Below are positions 17,176 through 24,955 of a stretch of DNA of 32,302 bases, piece by piece. The notes beneath the pieces were generated by a model that saw only the letters and a program-made list of their open reading frames with translations, was not told where the DNA came from and made no database searches. A program made the position numbers and the translations under genes. The stretch lies in contig NZ_VKJP01000032.1 in assembly GCF_007280575.1 (NCBI RefSeq), positions 1 to 32,302 of the forward strand, in the 5' to 3' direction. The DNA is from Streptomyces benahoarensis. Its GTDB lineage: Bacteria > Actinomycetota > Actinomycetes > Streptomycetales > Streptomycetaceae. Each line of letters opens with the position of its first letter. Position 1 is the stretch's first letter.

Positions 17176-18327
17176 TCAGGCCGGGGCGCGGGAACAGCCG
17201 GGCCGGGCCACCTCGTCGTAGACGCTCAGGACCTGGGCGACCGTGGCGTCCTCGGTCGGCCAGTCGGCGGCCTGGAGCGGACCGGCGGTGGCGAGGGCGG
17301 TGCGCCGGGCCGGGTCGGCGAGCAGGCCCAGGACCGCGCGGGCGAGGGAGACCGCGTCACCGGGGCGGGTCAGCTCGGCGGCGGGGCCGAGGAGTTCGCA
17401 CAGCTCGCCGGTGGCGGCGGCGACCAGCGGCGCCCCGGCCGCCAGCGCCTGCTGCGCGAGCGGCGGCCGGGCCTCCCAGCGGCCCGGGACGGCCACCACA
17501 TCGGCGGTGGCGAGGAGTTCGGGCAGATCGGCGCGGTGCCCGGCGAGGAGGACGGGCAGCTCCTCGGTGTCGATGCGGCGCTGGAGGGCGGCGCGGCGGC
17601 TGCCCTCGCCGACGACGACCAGCAGCGGACGGGGTTCGCGCGCGGCCCAGGCGTGCGCGGCGTCCAGCAGCAGATCGTATTCCTGGCGCTCCTCCAGCGG
17701 CCCCGCAGCGAGGACCAACGGGCGGTCCACCACGCCCAGTTCGGCCCGGACCTTGTGGCGCGTCCGGTCGGCCTCACCGCCGTCACCGCCGGTCCGGGGG
17801 CCCGGCGGGGCGACCGGGGCCAGCCGGGCGTCGCGTGCCCCACGCTCGCGGGCGCGGTCGACGAGCCCGGCGCAGACGCCGAGGACGACGGCCGCGGCGC
17901 GCGCCAACTGCCGCTCCCGCAGCCGCACCAGCGCCCCCGTCGCACGGGCCGCGGTGTGCCAGGTGACGACGAGCGGGAGGCGGCCGCCCCGTGGACCGCG
18001 CACCGTGCGCAGCACCGGCATGGCGCTCAGCCCGGCCCGTACGCCGTGGGCGTGGACCACGTCCGCGTCGCGGAAGGCGCCGCGCAGCGCGGCGAGCGCG
18101 ACCGGGTCCGGGCGGGCCGCCACCGGGACGAACCGGGCCCCGGCCGCGGTGAAGCCGTGCGTCTCCTCGGCCGGGGGCGGGGCGCAGACCGTGACCTGCA
18201 CGCCCCGGGCGATCAGCCCGGCGGTGAGCGAGCGGACGTGGGCGGCGCCGGCCGTGGCACCGTGGCCGAGCACCTGGACCGTGCGCAGTGGCGCCTGGCC
18301 GTGCGGCGGGGGCGGCGTGCGGGTCAC
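17176..18327 (-). CDS. GT4-type (GT-B fold) glycosyltransferase
   Basis: A 383-residue protein with GT-B fold features. The N-terminal acceptor domain starts TVQVLGHGATAGAAHVRSL and includes DADVVHAHGVRAGLSAM. The C-terminal nucleotide-sugar domain has PLVLAAGPLEERQEYDLLLD, LLVVVGEGSRRAALQ and an ELCELLGPAAEL region near the usual EPxGxxxxE position. There it lacks the canonical Glu-Pro pair, so donor use is uncertain. It is probably cytoplasmic, transferring a sugar to a lipid or cell-envelope precursor. This fits the WecA/MraY-like membrane gene just upstream on the same strand. The GTG at 18327 follows AGGAG by 8 nt, which is better than longer starts further upstream. Confidence 0.8.
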   Translation of the reverse strand: MTRTPPPPHGQAPLRTVQVLGHGATAGAAHVRSLTAGLIARGVQVTVCAPPPAEETHGFTAAGARFVPVAARPDPVALAALRGAFRDADVVHAHGVRAGLSAMPVLRTVRGPRGGRLPLVVTWHTAARATGALVRLRERQLARAAAVVLGVCAGLVDRARERGARDARLAPVAPPGPRTGGDGGEADRTRHKVRAELGVVDRPLVLAAGPLEERQEYDLLLDAAHAWAAREPRPLLVVVGEGSRRAALQRRIDTEELPVLLAGHRADLPELLATADVVAVPGRWEARPPLAQQALAAGAPLVAAATGELCELLGPAAELTRPGDAVSLARAVLGLLADPARRTALATAGPLQAADWPTEDATVAQVLSVYDEVARPGCSRAPA

Positions 18328-18556
18328 GGCGTGGGCTCCTGGTTCGGCGGGCTGAGGTCCGTACGGCGGGACGGTCGTGCAGGTCCACACCGGCGGGGCG
18401 CGGTGAGTTGCACACCGAGGGGCGCGCGGGGCACCTGCGGGCGCCGGGGGCGTACGCGGGGAGTGGTGTGCAGCGTCCGCCGCGGCACCGCGCACCAGGA
18501 TGCCAGGCCGGGCGCGTCAATTCCGCACCGTTCGCCCGCCGTTCAGGTGGGATGTC
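18328..18556. other. Spacer between membrane transferase and GT4 gene
   Basis: 229 bp with no convincing gene. A short inverted repeat GGTGGG/CCCACC (18546-18551 and 18560-18565) straddles the stop of the upstream membrane-protein frame. Nothing else was recognised. Confidence 0.5.
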
Positions 18557-19414
18557 TCACCCACCCGACCGCTGGACCACCCCCATGGGGGACAGAACGC
18601 CTGTTCCCCGACGCTCCGTCGGGGCCGGGCCCGGCGACCGGCCCCGGCGGTCGCCCACCACCGCCGCCGCCACCAGCGCGGCGGCGTGCGCGGCGAGCCC
18701 CGCCCGGCCGTACCGGGCCACGACGGACAGGCCCAGCGCCGCCCCGAGCGCATGCGCGCCGGTGTCGCCGAGCATGGTCCGGGCGGCGGCATCGTCGGCG
18801 AGGACGGCGGCCGCGGCGCCCACCGGCGCGGCCGCCGCACGCCCCGCGGGGCCGCCGCCGATCAGGCCCGGCGCGCCCAGGGCGAGGACGGCGCCGACGG
18901 CGCGGCCGGGCCGGACGTCGAGGAGGTTCACCAGATGGGCACTCCCGGCGACGACGACGCCCGCGAGCAGCGCGTCGACCGGCCGCCGCCGCAGCACCGC
19001 CCCGGCGGCGAGCCCCGCGCCCCCGATGCCGAACAGCTTGACCGCACCGCCGGTCATCTCGCCGTGCGCGAGCGCCGTGAGATGGGCCCGGAAGCCGCGC
19101 CGTGGATCACCCGCGGCGCACAGGTCGTCGTACGCCCCGCAGGCGCCCGCGGCGAGGACGGTGAGGGCCCCGACGGCGCGGGCGCGTGGCGCCCCCGGGG
19201 CGGCGGCCACGGCGCAGGCAGTGCCCAGGACGGTGGCGGGCCCGGCGTACAGCGTCACCGGGCGTCCCGCGTGATTGGTGCGCCGCCACCGCGCCGCGCC
19301 GCCCGGTGGCCTGCGGCGCATCGCCGCGTGCACGGCGCGGGTGGCGACCGCCGCACCCGCGAGGACCACCGCCCGGCCGTCCGTCACAAACCCGCGCCCG
19401 CGTGCCCCGCTCAT
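18557..19414 (-). CDS. WecA/MraY-like membrane glycosyl-phosphate transferase, doubtful C-terminus
   Basis: A 285-residue polytopic membrane protein rich in Ala/Gly/Val helices. Family motifs can be followed: GAYDDLCAAG (the DD pair after an early helix), HLVNLLDVRPGRA (the Asn/Asp loop) and MLGDTGAHALG. These match the polyprenyl-phosphate N-acetylhexosamine-1-phosphate transferase family (WecA, MraY, TagO), which load a sugar phosphate on undecaprenyl phosphate. The motifs are degenerate, so activity is uncertain. The protein is shorter than typical members (~320-360). Its last ~35 residues (GDRRGRSPGPAPTERRG onward) are not membrane-like and run through a terminator-type hairpin at 18606-18624, so the true C-terminus may be altered. 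The ATG at 19414 is preceded by a GGGGAG-type SD. Confidence 0.7.
   Translation of the reverse strand: MSGARGRGFVTDGRAVVLAGAAVATRAVHAAMRRRPPGGAARWRRTNHAGRPVTLYAGPATVLGTACAVAAAPGAPRARAVGALTVLAAGACGAYDDLCAAGDPRRGFRAHLTALAHGEMTGGAVKLFGIGGAGLAAGAVLRRRPVDALLAGVVVAGSAHLVNLLDVRPGRAVGAVLALGAPGLIGGGPAGRAAAAPVGAAAAVLADDAAARTMLGDTGAHALGAALGLSVVARYGRAGLAAHAAALVAAAVVGDRRGRSPGPAPTERRGTGVLSPMGVVQRSGG
18606..18624 (-). terminator. Terminator-like hairpin inside the 3' end of the membrane transferase frame
   Basis: CCCCGACG (18606-18613) and CGTCGGGG (18617-18624) form a perfect 8-bp stem with a 3-nt loop. It lies inside the last ~25 codons of the minus-strand frame, where a terminator would not be expected. 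This suggests the original stop codon lay upstream of it. Confidence 0.5.
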
Positions 19415-19433
19415 CCCGCTCCCCTCAGCCGTG

Positions 19434-19464
19434 GGCGCCGCCCCCCACAGCGGGCGGCGGCGCC
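19434..19464 (-). terminator. GC-rich hairpin after recN
   Basis: GGCGCCGCC (19434-19442) pairs with GGCGGCGCC (19456-19464) around a 13-nt loop. It begins 4 bp past the recN stop on the minus strand. It is plausible as the recN terminator, though the loop is long and no T-tract follows. Confidence 0.45.
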
Positions 19465-19468
19465 GTGG

Positions 19469-21208
19469 TCACCGTCCCGTACGCGCCGTCTCCAGCAGTT
19501 CCTCGGCGTGCGCGCGGGCCGTCTCCGAGTCCTCCTGGCCGGCGAGCATGCGGGACAGTTCCCGGATGCGTTCCTCGCCCTCCAGGACGGTGACGCCGCT
19601 GCGGGTGACCGAGCCGTCGTGGGTCTTGGCGACCAGCAGCTGCCGGTCGGCGAAGGCCGCGACCTGCGGGAGGTGGGTGACGACGACGACCTGCGCGGAC
19701 TGCGCGAGGCGGGCAAGGCGGCGGCCGACCTCCACCGCCGCCTTGCCGCCGACGCCCGCGTCGACCTCGTCGAAGAGGTAGGTGGGGACGGGGTCGGAGC
19801 CGGCGAAGACGACCTCCACGGCGAGCATCACACGGGAGAGTTCACCGCCGGAGGCGCCCTTGGAGATCGGGCGGGGCGGGGCGCCCGGATGCGGGGCGAG
19901 CAGCAGCTCGACCTCGTCGGCGCCGCTCGGCCCGTAGGCGACGGACCGACCGCCGACCTCGATGCCGTCGCTCTCCTCGGCCGCCTCGGTCTGGCGGATG
20001 TCGACGCTCACCCGGGCATGCGGCATGGCGAGTTCGGCCAGCTCTGCCGTGACGTCCTCGGCGAAGCGGCCGGCGGCGGCGGTCCGGGCGGCGGTCAACT
20101 CCTGTGCCAGGGCGCCCAGTTCGCTGCGGAGGGCATCGCGTTCGGCGGTCAGCTCGCCGATCCGGTCGTCGTCGCCGTCCAGTTCGTCCAGGCGGGCCGC
20201 GCTCTCCTGGGACCACACCAGAACCGCGTCGATGTCCTCGCCGTACTTACGGGTCAGATGGGTCAGCGCGGCGCGGCGCTCCTCGACGGCGGCGAGCCGC
20301 AGCGGGTCGGCGTCCAGCCCGTCGGCGTATCCGGCGAGGTCGCCCGCGACGTCCGCCATCAGAATGCCGATCTCGCCGACCCGCTCGGCCAGCGCGGACA
20401 GCTGCGGATCGTGGCCGCGTACGGCGTCGAGCGCGCGCTGGGCCCCGGCGACGAGGGCGGCGGCGTCCACGCCCTCGGGGTCCTCCACATGGCCCGCCAG
20501 CGCGGCGTGCGCGGCACCGGCGGCACCGGCCAGGGCCTCGGCGTGACCGAGACGTTCGGCCTCCTCGGCGAGCGCGGTGTCCTCGCCGGGCTGCGGTTCG
20601 ACGGCGGCGATCTCGTCCAGCCCGAAGCGCAGCAGATCGGCTTCCTGGGCGCGTTCGCGGGCCCGCGTCGTCAGGGCCTCCAGCTCGGTGGCGGCCGCGC
20701 GCAGCCGCCGGTGGGCGGTGGTGTAGCGGGCGAGGGGCGCGGCGACGGCGGCGCCCGCGTAGCGGTCCAGGGCCTCGCGCTGGCGGGCCGGGCGCAGCAG
20801 GCCCTGCTGGTCGGTCTGGCCGTGCACGGCGACCAGTTCGTCGGCCAGCTCCCCCAGCAGGCCGACCGGGACGGACCGGCCGCCGACATGGGCGCGGGAG
20901 CGGCCCTCGGCGGAGACGGTGCGGCTGACCAGCAGCGCCCCGTCGTCCAGCTCGGCGCCCGCCTCCTGGGCGCGGACCGCCGCGGGCGCGTCGGCGTCCA
21001 TCGTGAGGCGGCCCTCGACGACCGCCACCTTGGCGCCGATCCGCACCAGCGCGGGGTCGGCGCGCCCGCCGAGCAGCAGGCCGAGGCTGGTGACGACCAT
21101 GGTCTTGCCCGCGCCCGTCTCACCCGTCACCGCCGTGAAGCCCGGGGACAGCTCGACTACGGCGTCGTCAATGACGCCCAGGGACCGGATCCGCATCTCC
21201 TCCAACAC
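19469..21208 (-). CDS. recN: DNA repair protein RecN (SMC-like ATPase)
   Basis: A 579-residue SMC-family protein acting early in double-strand-break repair. Walker A is GETGAGKTM near residue 30. A long central coiled-coil-type helical region follows (about 150-370, rich in Ala/Glu/Arg). The ABC signature is in SKGASGGELSRVMLAVEV, then Walker B PTYLFDEVDAGVGGKAA and the D/H-loop region VVVVTHLPQVAAFAD. The length is normal and all motifs are intact. The GTG at 21208 (VLEEMRIRSLGVID) is preferred because the internal ATG lies directly against GGAGGAG, too close for an SD. The gene is downstream of, and probably co-regulated with, the NAD kinase-tlyA pair, an association known in actinobacteria. 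Confidence 0.95.
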   Translation of the reverse strand: MLEEMRIRSLGVIDDAVVELSPGFTAVTGETGAGKTMVVTSLGLLLGGRADPALVRIGAKVAVVEGRLTMDADAPAAVRAQEAGAELDDGALLVSRTVSAEGRSRAHVGGRSVPVGLLGELADELVAVHGQTDQQGLLRPARQREALDRYAGAAVAAPLARYTTAHRRLRAAATELEALTTRARERAQEADLLRFGLDEIAAVEPQPGEDTALAEEAERLGHAEALAGAAGAAHAALAGHVEDPEGVDAAALVAGAQRALDAVRGHDPQLSALAERVGEIGILMADVAGDLAGYADGLDADPLRLAAVEERRAALTHLTRKYGEDIDAVLVWSQESAARLDELDGDDDRIGELTAERDALRSELGALAQELTAARTAAAGRFAEDVTAELAELAMPHARVSVDIRQTEAAEESDGIEVGGRSVAYGPSGADEVELLLAPHPGAPPRPISKGASGGELSRVMLAVEVVFAGSDPVPTYLFDEVDAGVGGKAAVEVGRRLARLAQSAQVVVVTHLPQVAAFADRQLLVAKTHDGSVTRSGVTVLEGEERIRELSRMLAGQEDSETARAHAEELLETARTGR

Positions 21209-21339
21209 GGATACGACCTTACGAGGTCCGGCGGCCCCCTCGCGACGGGCTCCCGCCCCCGCCACCCGCCGGGGTGGCCGCCCGCTCCTCGGGGCGCCCG
21301 GGATCGTCCCGGTACACCCCGGTACCGGGCGCGGGCCGG

Positions 21340-22281
21340 TCAGTGCGGGGCGCCGCGCCAGCCGGCCACCGGCAGGGCGAACTTCGCGACCAGCCGGTCG
21401 GTGAAGGAGGCGTGGTGCAGCCGGGCCAGGCGGACCGGGACGGCGCCGCGGCGGACCTCAACGCGTGCCCCGGCGGGCAGCTCGACGCTGCGGCGGCCGT
21501 CGCACCACAGCACGCCGTGCGGCGTCTTGGGCTGCACCTCCACCGCCAGGACCGACTTCGGGGAGGTGACCAGCGGCTTGGCGAAGAGGGCATGGGCGCT
21601 GATCGGCACCATCAGCAGCGCCTCCACCTCGGGCCAGACGACCGGCCCGCCCGCCGAGAAGGCGTACGCGGTGGAGCCGGTCGGGGTGGCACAGACGACG
21701 CCGTCGCCGCCGAAGCGGGAGACGGGGCGGCCGTCGACCTCGGTGACGACCTCCAGCATCCGCTCCCGGGCGGCCTTCTCGACGGACGCCTCGTTGAGCG
21801 CCCAGTCGGTGTGCACGATGCTGCCGTTGTTGCGGACCAGGACGTCGAGGGTCATACGCTCCTCGACCTCGTAGGAGCGGGTGACGACGCGGTCGACGAC
21901 CTTGTCGAGGTCGTCGCGTTCGGCCTCGGCGAGGAAGCCGACCCGGCCGAGGTTGACGCCGAGCATCGGCACGCCGGAGGTGCGGGCGAAGTCGGCGCCG
22001 CGCAGCAGGGTGCCGTCGCCGCCGAGGACCACGAGCAGTTCACAGCCCTCGGCGGCGCTCTGGCGGGAGGCGACGCGTTCGACGGCGTCGGGCAGCGGCA
22101 GGTCGGCGGCCTCCTCGGCGAGGACGCGGACGCCGATGCGGTGGCGCAGCAGCCCCGTAACGACGCGTTCGGCGCTGCGGATCGCCGCCGGGCGGCCGGT
22201 GTGGGCGAGCAGGAACACCGTCCGTGCCGGCTGCTCGCCCTGGTGCGGTGCGCTCTCCTGAACTGCCTGTGTGGTGGTCAA
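21340..22281 (-). CDS. nadK: NAD kinase
   Basis: A 313-residue enzyme that phosphorylates NAD to NADP, the source of the cell's NADP pool. Family motifs are present: VVLGGDGTLLRGAD (GGDGT), LGVNLGRVGFLAE, ALNEASVEK (NE/D) and GDGVVCATPTGSTAYAFSAGGP. The start is a rare TTG at 22281, with a GGAGG SD about 7 nt upstream. It overlaps the tlyA stop as TTGA, so translation is coupled. All residues expected for activity appear present. Confidence 0.94.
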   Translation of the reverse strand: MTTTQAVQESAPHQGEQPARTVFLLAHTGRPAAIRSAERVVTGLLRHRIGVRVLAEEAADLPLPDAVERVASRQSAAEGCELLVVLGGDGTLLRGADFARTSGVPMLGVNLGRVGFLAEAERDDLDKVVDRVVTRSYEVEERMTLDVLVRNNGSIVHTDWALNEASVEKAARERMLEVVTEVDGRPVSRFGGDGVVCATPTGSTAYAFSAGGPVVWPEVEALLMVPISAHALFAKPLVTSPKSVLAVEVQPKTPHGVLWCDGRRSVELPAGARVEVRRGAVPVRLARLHHASFTDRLVAKFALPVAGWRGAPH

Positions 22282-23093
22282 CGCGGCCCCTCCGCCACTG
22301 CACGGTCGACGTCCGCCGGGTCGAGTGCGGGCGCCCCGGCGCGGAGCCACAGAAAGTACTCGACATTGCCGGAGGGGCCGGGCAGCGGGCTCGCGGTCAC
22401 GCCAAGGACGCCCAGGCCCAGTTCGGCGGCGCGGGCGGCGACCGCGCGGACGGCCTCGGCGCGCAGTTCCGGGCTGCGGACCACACCGCCGCTGCCGAGG
22501 CGTTCCTTGCCGACCTCGAACTGCGGCTTGACCATCAGGACGAGGTCGGCGCCGGGCGCGGTGCAGGCGGTGAGGGCGGGCAGGACCAGGCCCAGCGGGA
22601 TGAAGGAGAGATCGCCGACGACCAGGTCGACGGGGATGTCGTCGATCCGGTCGAGGGTCAGCTCGCGGACGTTGGTGCGGTCCTTGACGGTGACCCGCTC
22701 GTCGCTCTGCAGGGACCAGGCGAGCTGGCCGTAGCCGACGTCGACGGCGACGACATGGGCGGCCCCGGCGCGCAGCAGGACGTCGGTGAAGCCGCCGGTG
22801 GACGCCCCGGCGTCGAGGGCGCGGCGCCCCTCGACGCGCAGCCCGAGGGGGACGAATGCCGCGAAGGCCCCGGCGAGCTTGTGTCCGCCGCGCGAGACGT
22901 AGTCCGGATCGTTCGCATCCTCGCGGACGACCACGGCGGCGCCGGTGGCGACCTGGGTGGCGGCCTTGGTCGCGGTCGCGCCGCCGACGGTCACCCGTCC
23001 CGCGGCGATCAGCTGACCGGCGTGCTCCCGCGAGCGGGCCAGCTTGCGGCGCACCAGCTCCGCGTCGAGTCGGCGTCGTGCCACTCCTGCCAC
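22278..23093 (-). CDS. tlyA: TlyA-family 2'-O-methyltransferase (16S/23S rRNA) / hemolysin-like
   Basis: A 271-residue protein. The N-terminal S4 RNA-binding domain (about 5-65) has RRRLDAELVRRKLARSREHA and AGRVTVGG. The C-terminal FtsJ-like SAM methyltransferase domain has RRALDAGASTGGFTDVLLRA, VVAVDVGYGQLAW, DLVVGDLSFIPL and VLMVKPQFEVG. In mycobacteria TlyA methylates C1409 of 16S and C1920 of 23S rRNA, and its loss gives capreomycin resistance; the same role is likely here. The start is GTG at 23093 or, three codons later, 23084. Its stop overlaps the NAD kinase TTG start. Confidence 0.93.
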   Translation of the reverse strand: MAGVARRRLDAELVRRKLARSREHAGQLIAAGRVTVGGATATKAATQVATGAAVVVREDANDPDYVSRGGHKLAGAFAAFVPLGLRVEGRRALDAGASTGGFTDVLLRAGAAHVVAVDVGYGQLAWSLQSDERVTVKDRTNVRELTLDRIDDIPVDLVVGDLSFIPLGLVLPALTACTAPGADLVLMVKPQFEVGKERLGSGGVVRSPELRAEAVRAVAARAAELGLGVLGVTASPLPGPSGNVEYFLWLRAGAPALDPADVDRAVAEGPR

Positions 23094-23100
23094 CTGTGGT

Positions 23101-23547
23101 TCAGCTCCTGATGTCGTGCGTCGTGGTGTCGTGCGTGGGGGCGGGCGGCCCGGGCTGCCCGTCGAGGGCGGCCAGCGCGTCGCGCAGCCCACGGTGAACA
23201 TCCTCGTACACCGCGAGGTGCGCGCCGACGGCGAGGTGGTCGGCGTCGGCGAGGCGGCGCAGCGGGGTGTCGACGGCGGGCTCGCCGGTGGGGGTGAGGG
23301 CGACGCCCAGCGGTTGCGGGGCGGCGGGCTCCTCGGGTTCCGGCGGGGCGTCGGCGGCCGGACCGGGCTCCGGGGCGCCCGGAGCGGCGGGACCGGGCCC
23401 GGCCTCCGGCTCCGGGGCGCCGTCCGGTGCGACGGGCGCGCGGGGCCCGCCGGGCCTCCCGGACCCGTCAGGCGGCGGGCCGCCGGTCTCCCCGGTCAAG
23501 GGCTGATGCGGCCGCTGCGGCGGCGGGTCCGGCGTCGGCTCGTGCAT
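23101..23547 (-). CDS. Hypothetical Pro-rich protein upstream of tlyA
   Basis: A 148-residue protein. The N-terminal ~90 residues are a disordered Pro/Gly/Glu-rich tract. A short conserved-looking C-terminal segment (about 95-140) has GEPAVDTPLRRLADADHLAV and then YEDVHRGLRDALAALD, probably helical. Its stop lies 7 bp before the tlyA start, so it is likely the first gene of the tlyA-nadK-recN unit. The ATG at 23547 fits; the SD is not obvious. The function is unknown. Confidence 0.7.
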   Translation of the reverse strand: MHEPTPDPPPQRPHQPLTGETGGPPPDGSGRPGGPRAPVAPDGAPEPEAGPGPAAPGAPEPGPAADAPPEPEEPAAPQPLGVALTPTGEPAVDTPLRRLADADHLAVGAHLAVYEDVHRGLRDALAALDGQPGPPAPTHDTTTHDIRS

Positions 23548-23676
23548 GTCCCCGACGCTACCGCGTACGGCCGGGCGGCTCACCGGTCAGGCCGGTCGGC
23601 GGGGCCCGCCACGCCGCTCCCCGGGGCGCCGCGGCGGCGGGCCGCGGGGCGAGGCGCTGGGCTATCGTCGGCGGCG

Positions 23677-24024
23677 ATGGCAACTCTCGACCAGTGCCGC
23701 GCGGCGCTCGACCGGCTGGCCCGGAACATGTCCGGTGCCGACGGCGAGGTACGCGGCGCCGCCACCCTCGACCGCTCGCTCAGCTGCCGCCTCACCGACC
23801 CCGACGTCACGTTCCTGGGTCGGCTGGCCCACGGCACCATCGAGGACGTGACGAGCGTGCCAGGACCGCCGCCGTACCGGGCCGAGATCCGGCTGGCGAT
23901 GTCCGGCGACGACCTGATCGCGCTGGTCGACGGGGAGCTGGACTTCGCGCGGGCCTGGGGCCGGGGCCGGGTGCGGCTGGAGGCCGGGGTGCGGGATCTG
24001 CTGCGGCTCAGGAAGCTGCTGTAG
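23677..24024 (+). CDS. Small SCP2-like sterol-carrier domain protein
   Basis: A 115-residue single-domain protein beginning MATLDQCRAALDRLARNMSG. It has the SCP2-type pattern: a beta-rich first half, with RSLSCRLTDPDVTFLGRLAH, then IRLAMSGDDLIALVDGELDF and an ending RVRLEAGVRDLLRLRKLL. SCP2 domains bind lipids or hydrophobic molecules; the actual ligand is unknown. It is divergent from the Pro-rich gene. Its stop overlaps the convergent ABC-ATPase gene by 17 bp. Confidence 0.8.
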   Translation: MATLDQCRAALDRLARNMSGADGEVRGAATLDRSLSCRLTDPDVTFLGRLAHGTIEDVTSVPGPPPYRAEIRLAMSGDDLIALVDGELDFARAWGRGRVRLEAGVRDLLRLRKLL

Positions 24025-24526
24025 CCGCCACGGCCGTACGCCGGGCCGCGCGGGCCGCCGGGACGATCAGCGGGGTGCCGGTCTGCGGATCGTCGATGAC
24101 CTGGCAGCGCAGCCCGAAGACGGACTCGACCAGCTCGGCGGTGACGATCTGCGACGGCGCGCCCTCGGCGACGACCCGGCCGCCCTGCACCGCGATCAGA
24201 TGGGTGGCGTAGCGGGCGGCGTGGTCGAGGTCGTGGAGGTCGGCGACGGTGATGCCGTCGGGTGCCACGGAGGACTGCGGCAGCAGCCCGAGGGTCCGGG
24301 CGACCGTCTTCGCCGGGTACGAGGAGAGCGCCGCGCCGTCCAGCAGAACCTGGCCGCCGGTGGGCCTGAGCATCCGTGACAGGGCGCGCAGCAGGGTGGA
24401 CTTGCCGCAGCCGTTGGGGCCGACGATGACGGTGAAGGAGTGGTCGGGGATCTCCACCGAGAGGTCGTCGGCGATGACCCGGCGGTCGTAGGCGAGGGTG
24501 AGGTGCTCGGCCGCGAGACGGCTCAC
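24008..24526 (-). pseudogene. Siderophore ABC transporter ATPase (FecE-type) with internal deletion
   Basis: The 172-residue product should be about 260. The N-terminal half is normal, with Walker A VGPNGCGKSTLLRALSR, and so is the C-terminal end, with HAARYATHLIAVQGGRVVAE and FGLRCQVIDDPQTGTPLIVP. At about 24225-24245 the frame jumps from PDGITVADL directly to HDLDHAARY. That removes the segment with the LSGGQ signature, Walker B and catalytic Glu. The frame stays open, but ATP hydrolysis is impossible. Direct GACCTC copies flank the join, so slippage, real deletion or assembly collapse could explain it. The GTG at 24526 follows AGGAG by 7 nt. It is the last gene of the fecC-D-E row. Confidence 0.85.
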
Positions 24527-24570
24527 TTCGGGGCTCCTGGAGGTGGTTTTCGGGGCGGGGCGGCGGGCTC

Positions 24571-24955
24571 TCATATCCGTCCGGCGCGGCGTTCGGTGAC
24601 CAGCAGCCAGACGAGATAGCCGCCGCCGAGGGCGCCGGTGAGGACGCCGACCGGCAGCTGGTCGGGCCGAAGAGCCGCTGGCCCGCCCAGTCCGCGCCGA
24701 CCAGCAGCGCGGCGCCCATCGCGGCGGACGGCAGCAGGTTGGGGCCGGGCGCGCGGGTCAGCCGCCGGGCGAGCTGCGGTGCGGTGAGCGCGACGAAGGC
24801 GATCGGCCCGGCGGCCGCGCGGCCGCGGCGAGGGCGAGCAGCGCCGTCCCGGCGACGACGGCCCGGACGTCGAGGCGCAGTGACAGGCCGCCGGGGGTAC
24901 GGAGCGTGCGCCGGGTGCGTCGGGCGTCCGGCGCGGTGGTCACGGGGGTGTTCAC
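24571..24955 (-). pseudogene. Siderophore ABC permease (FecD-type), internal deletion plus frameshift
   Basis: The start is normal: GTG at 24955 overlapping the fecC stop, then VNTPVTTAPDARR and a first hydrophobic stretch (VVAGTALLALAAA). At about 24808-24828, over a tandem GCGGCCGC pair, the sequence jumps to the C-terminal part, with GPIAFVALTAPQLARRLTRA then GADWAGQRLFGP. Roughly 200 residues of membrane helices are lost, and the two parts are not in the same frame. A second shift of one missing G (FGP-D-QLPVG) at about 24662 precedes the remaining TGALGGGYLVWLLVTERRAG ending at 24571. No functional permease can be made. Confidence 0.85.
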
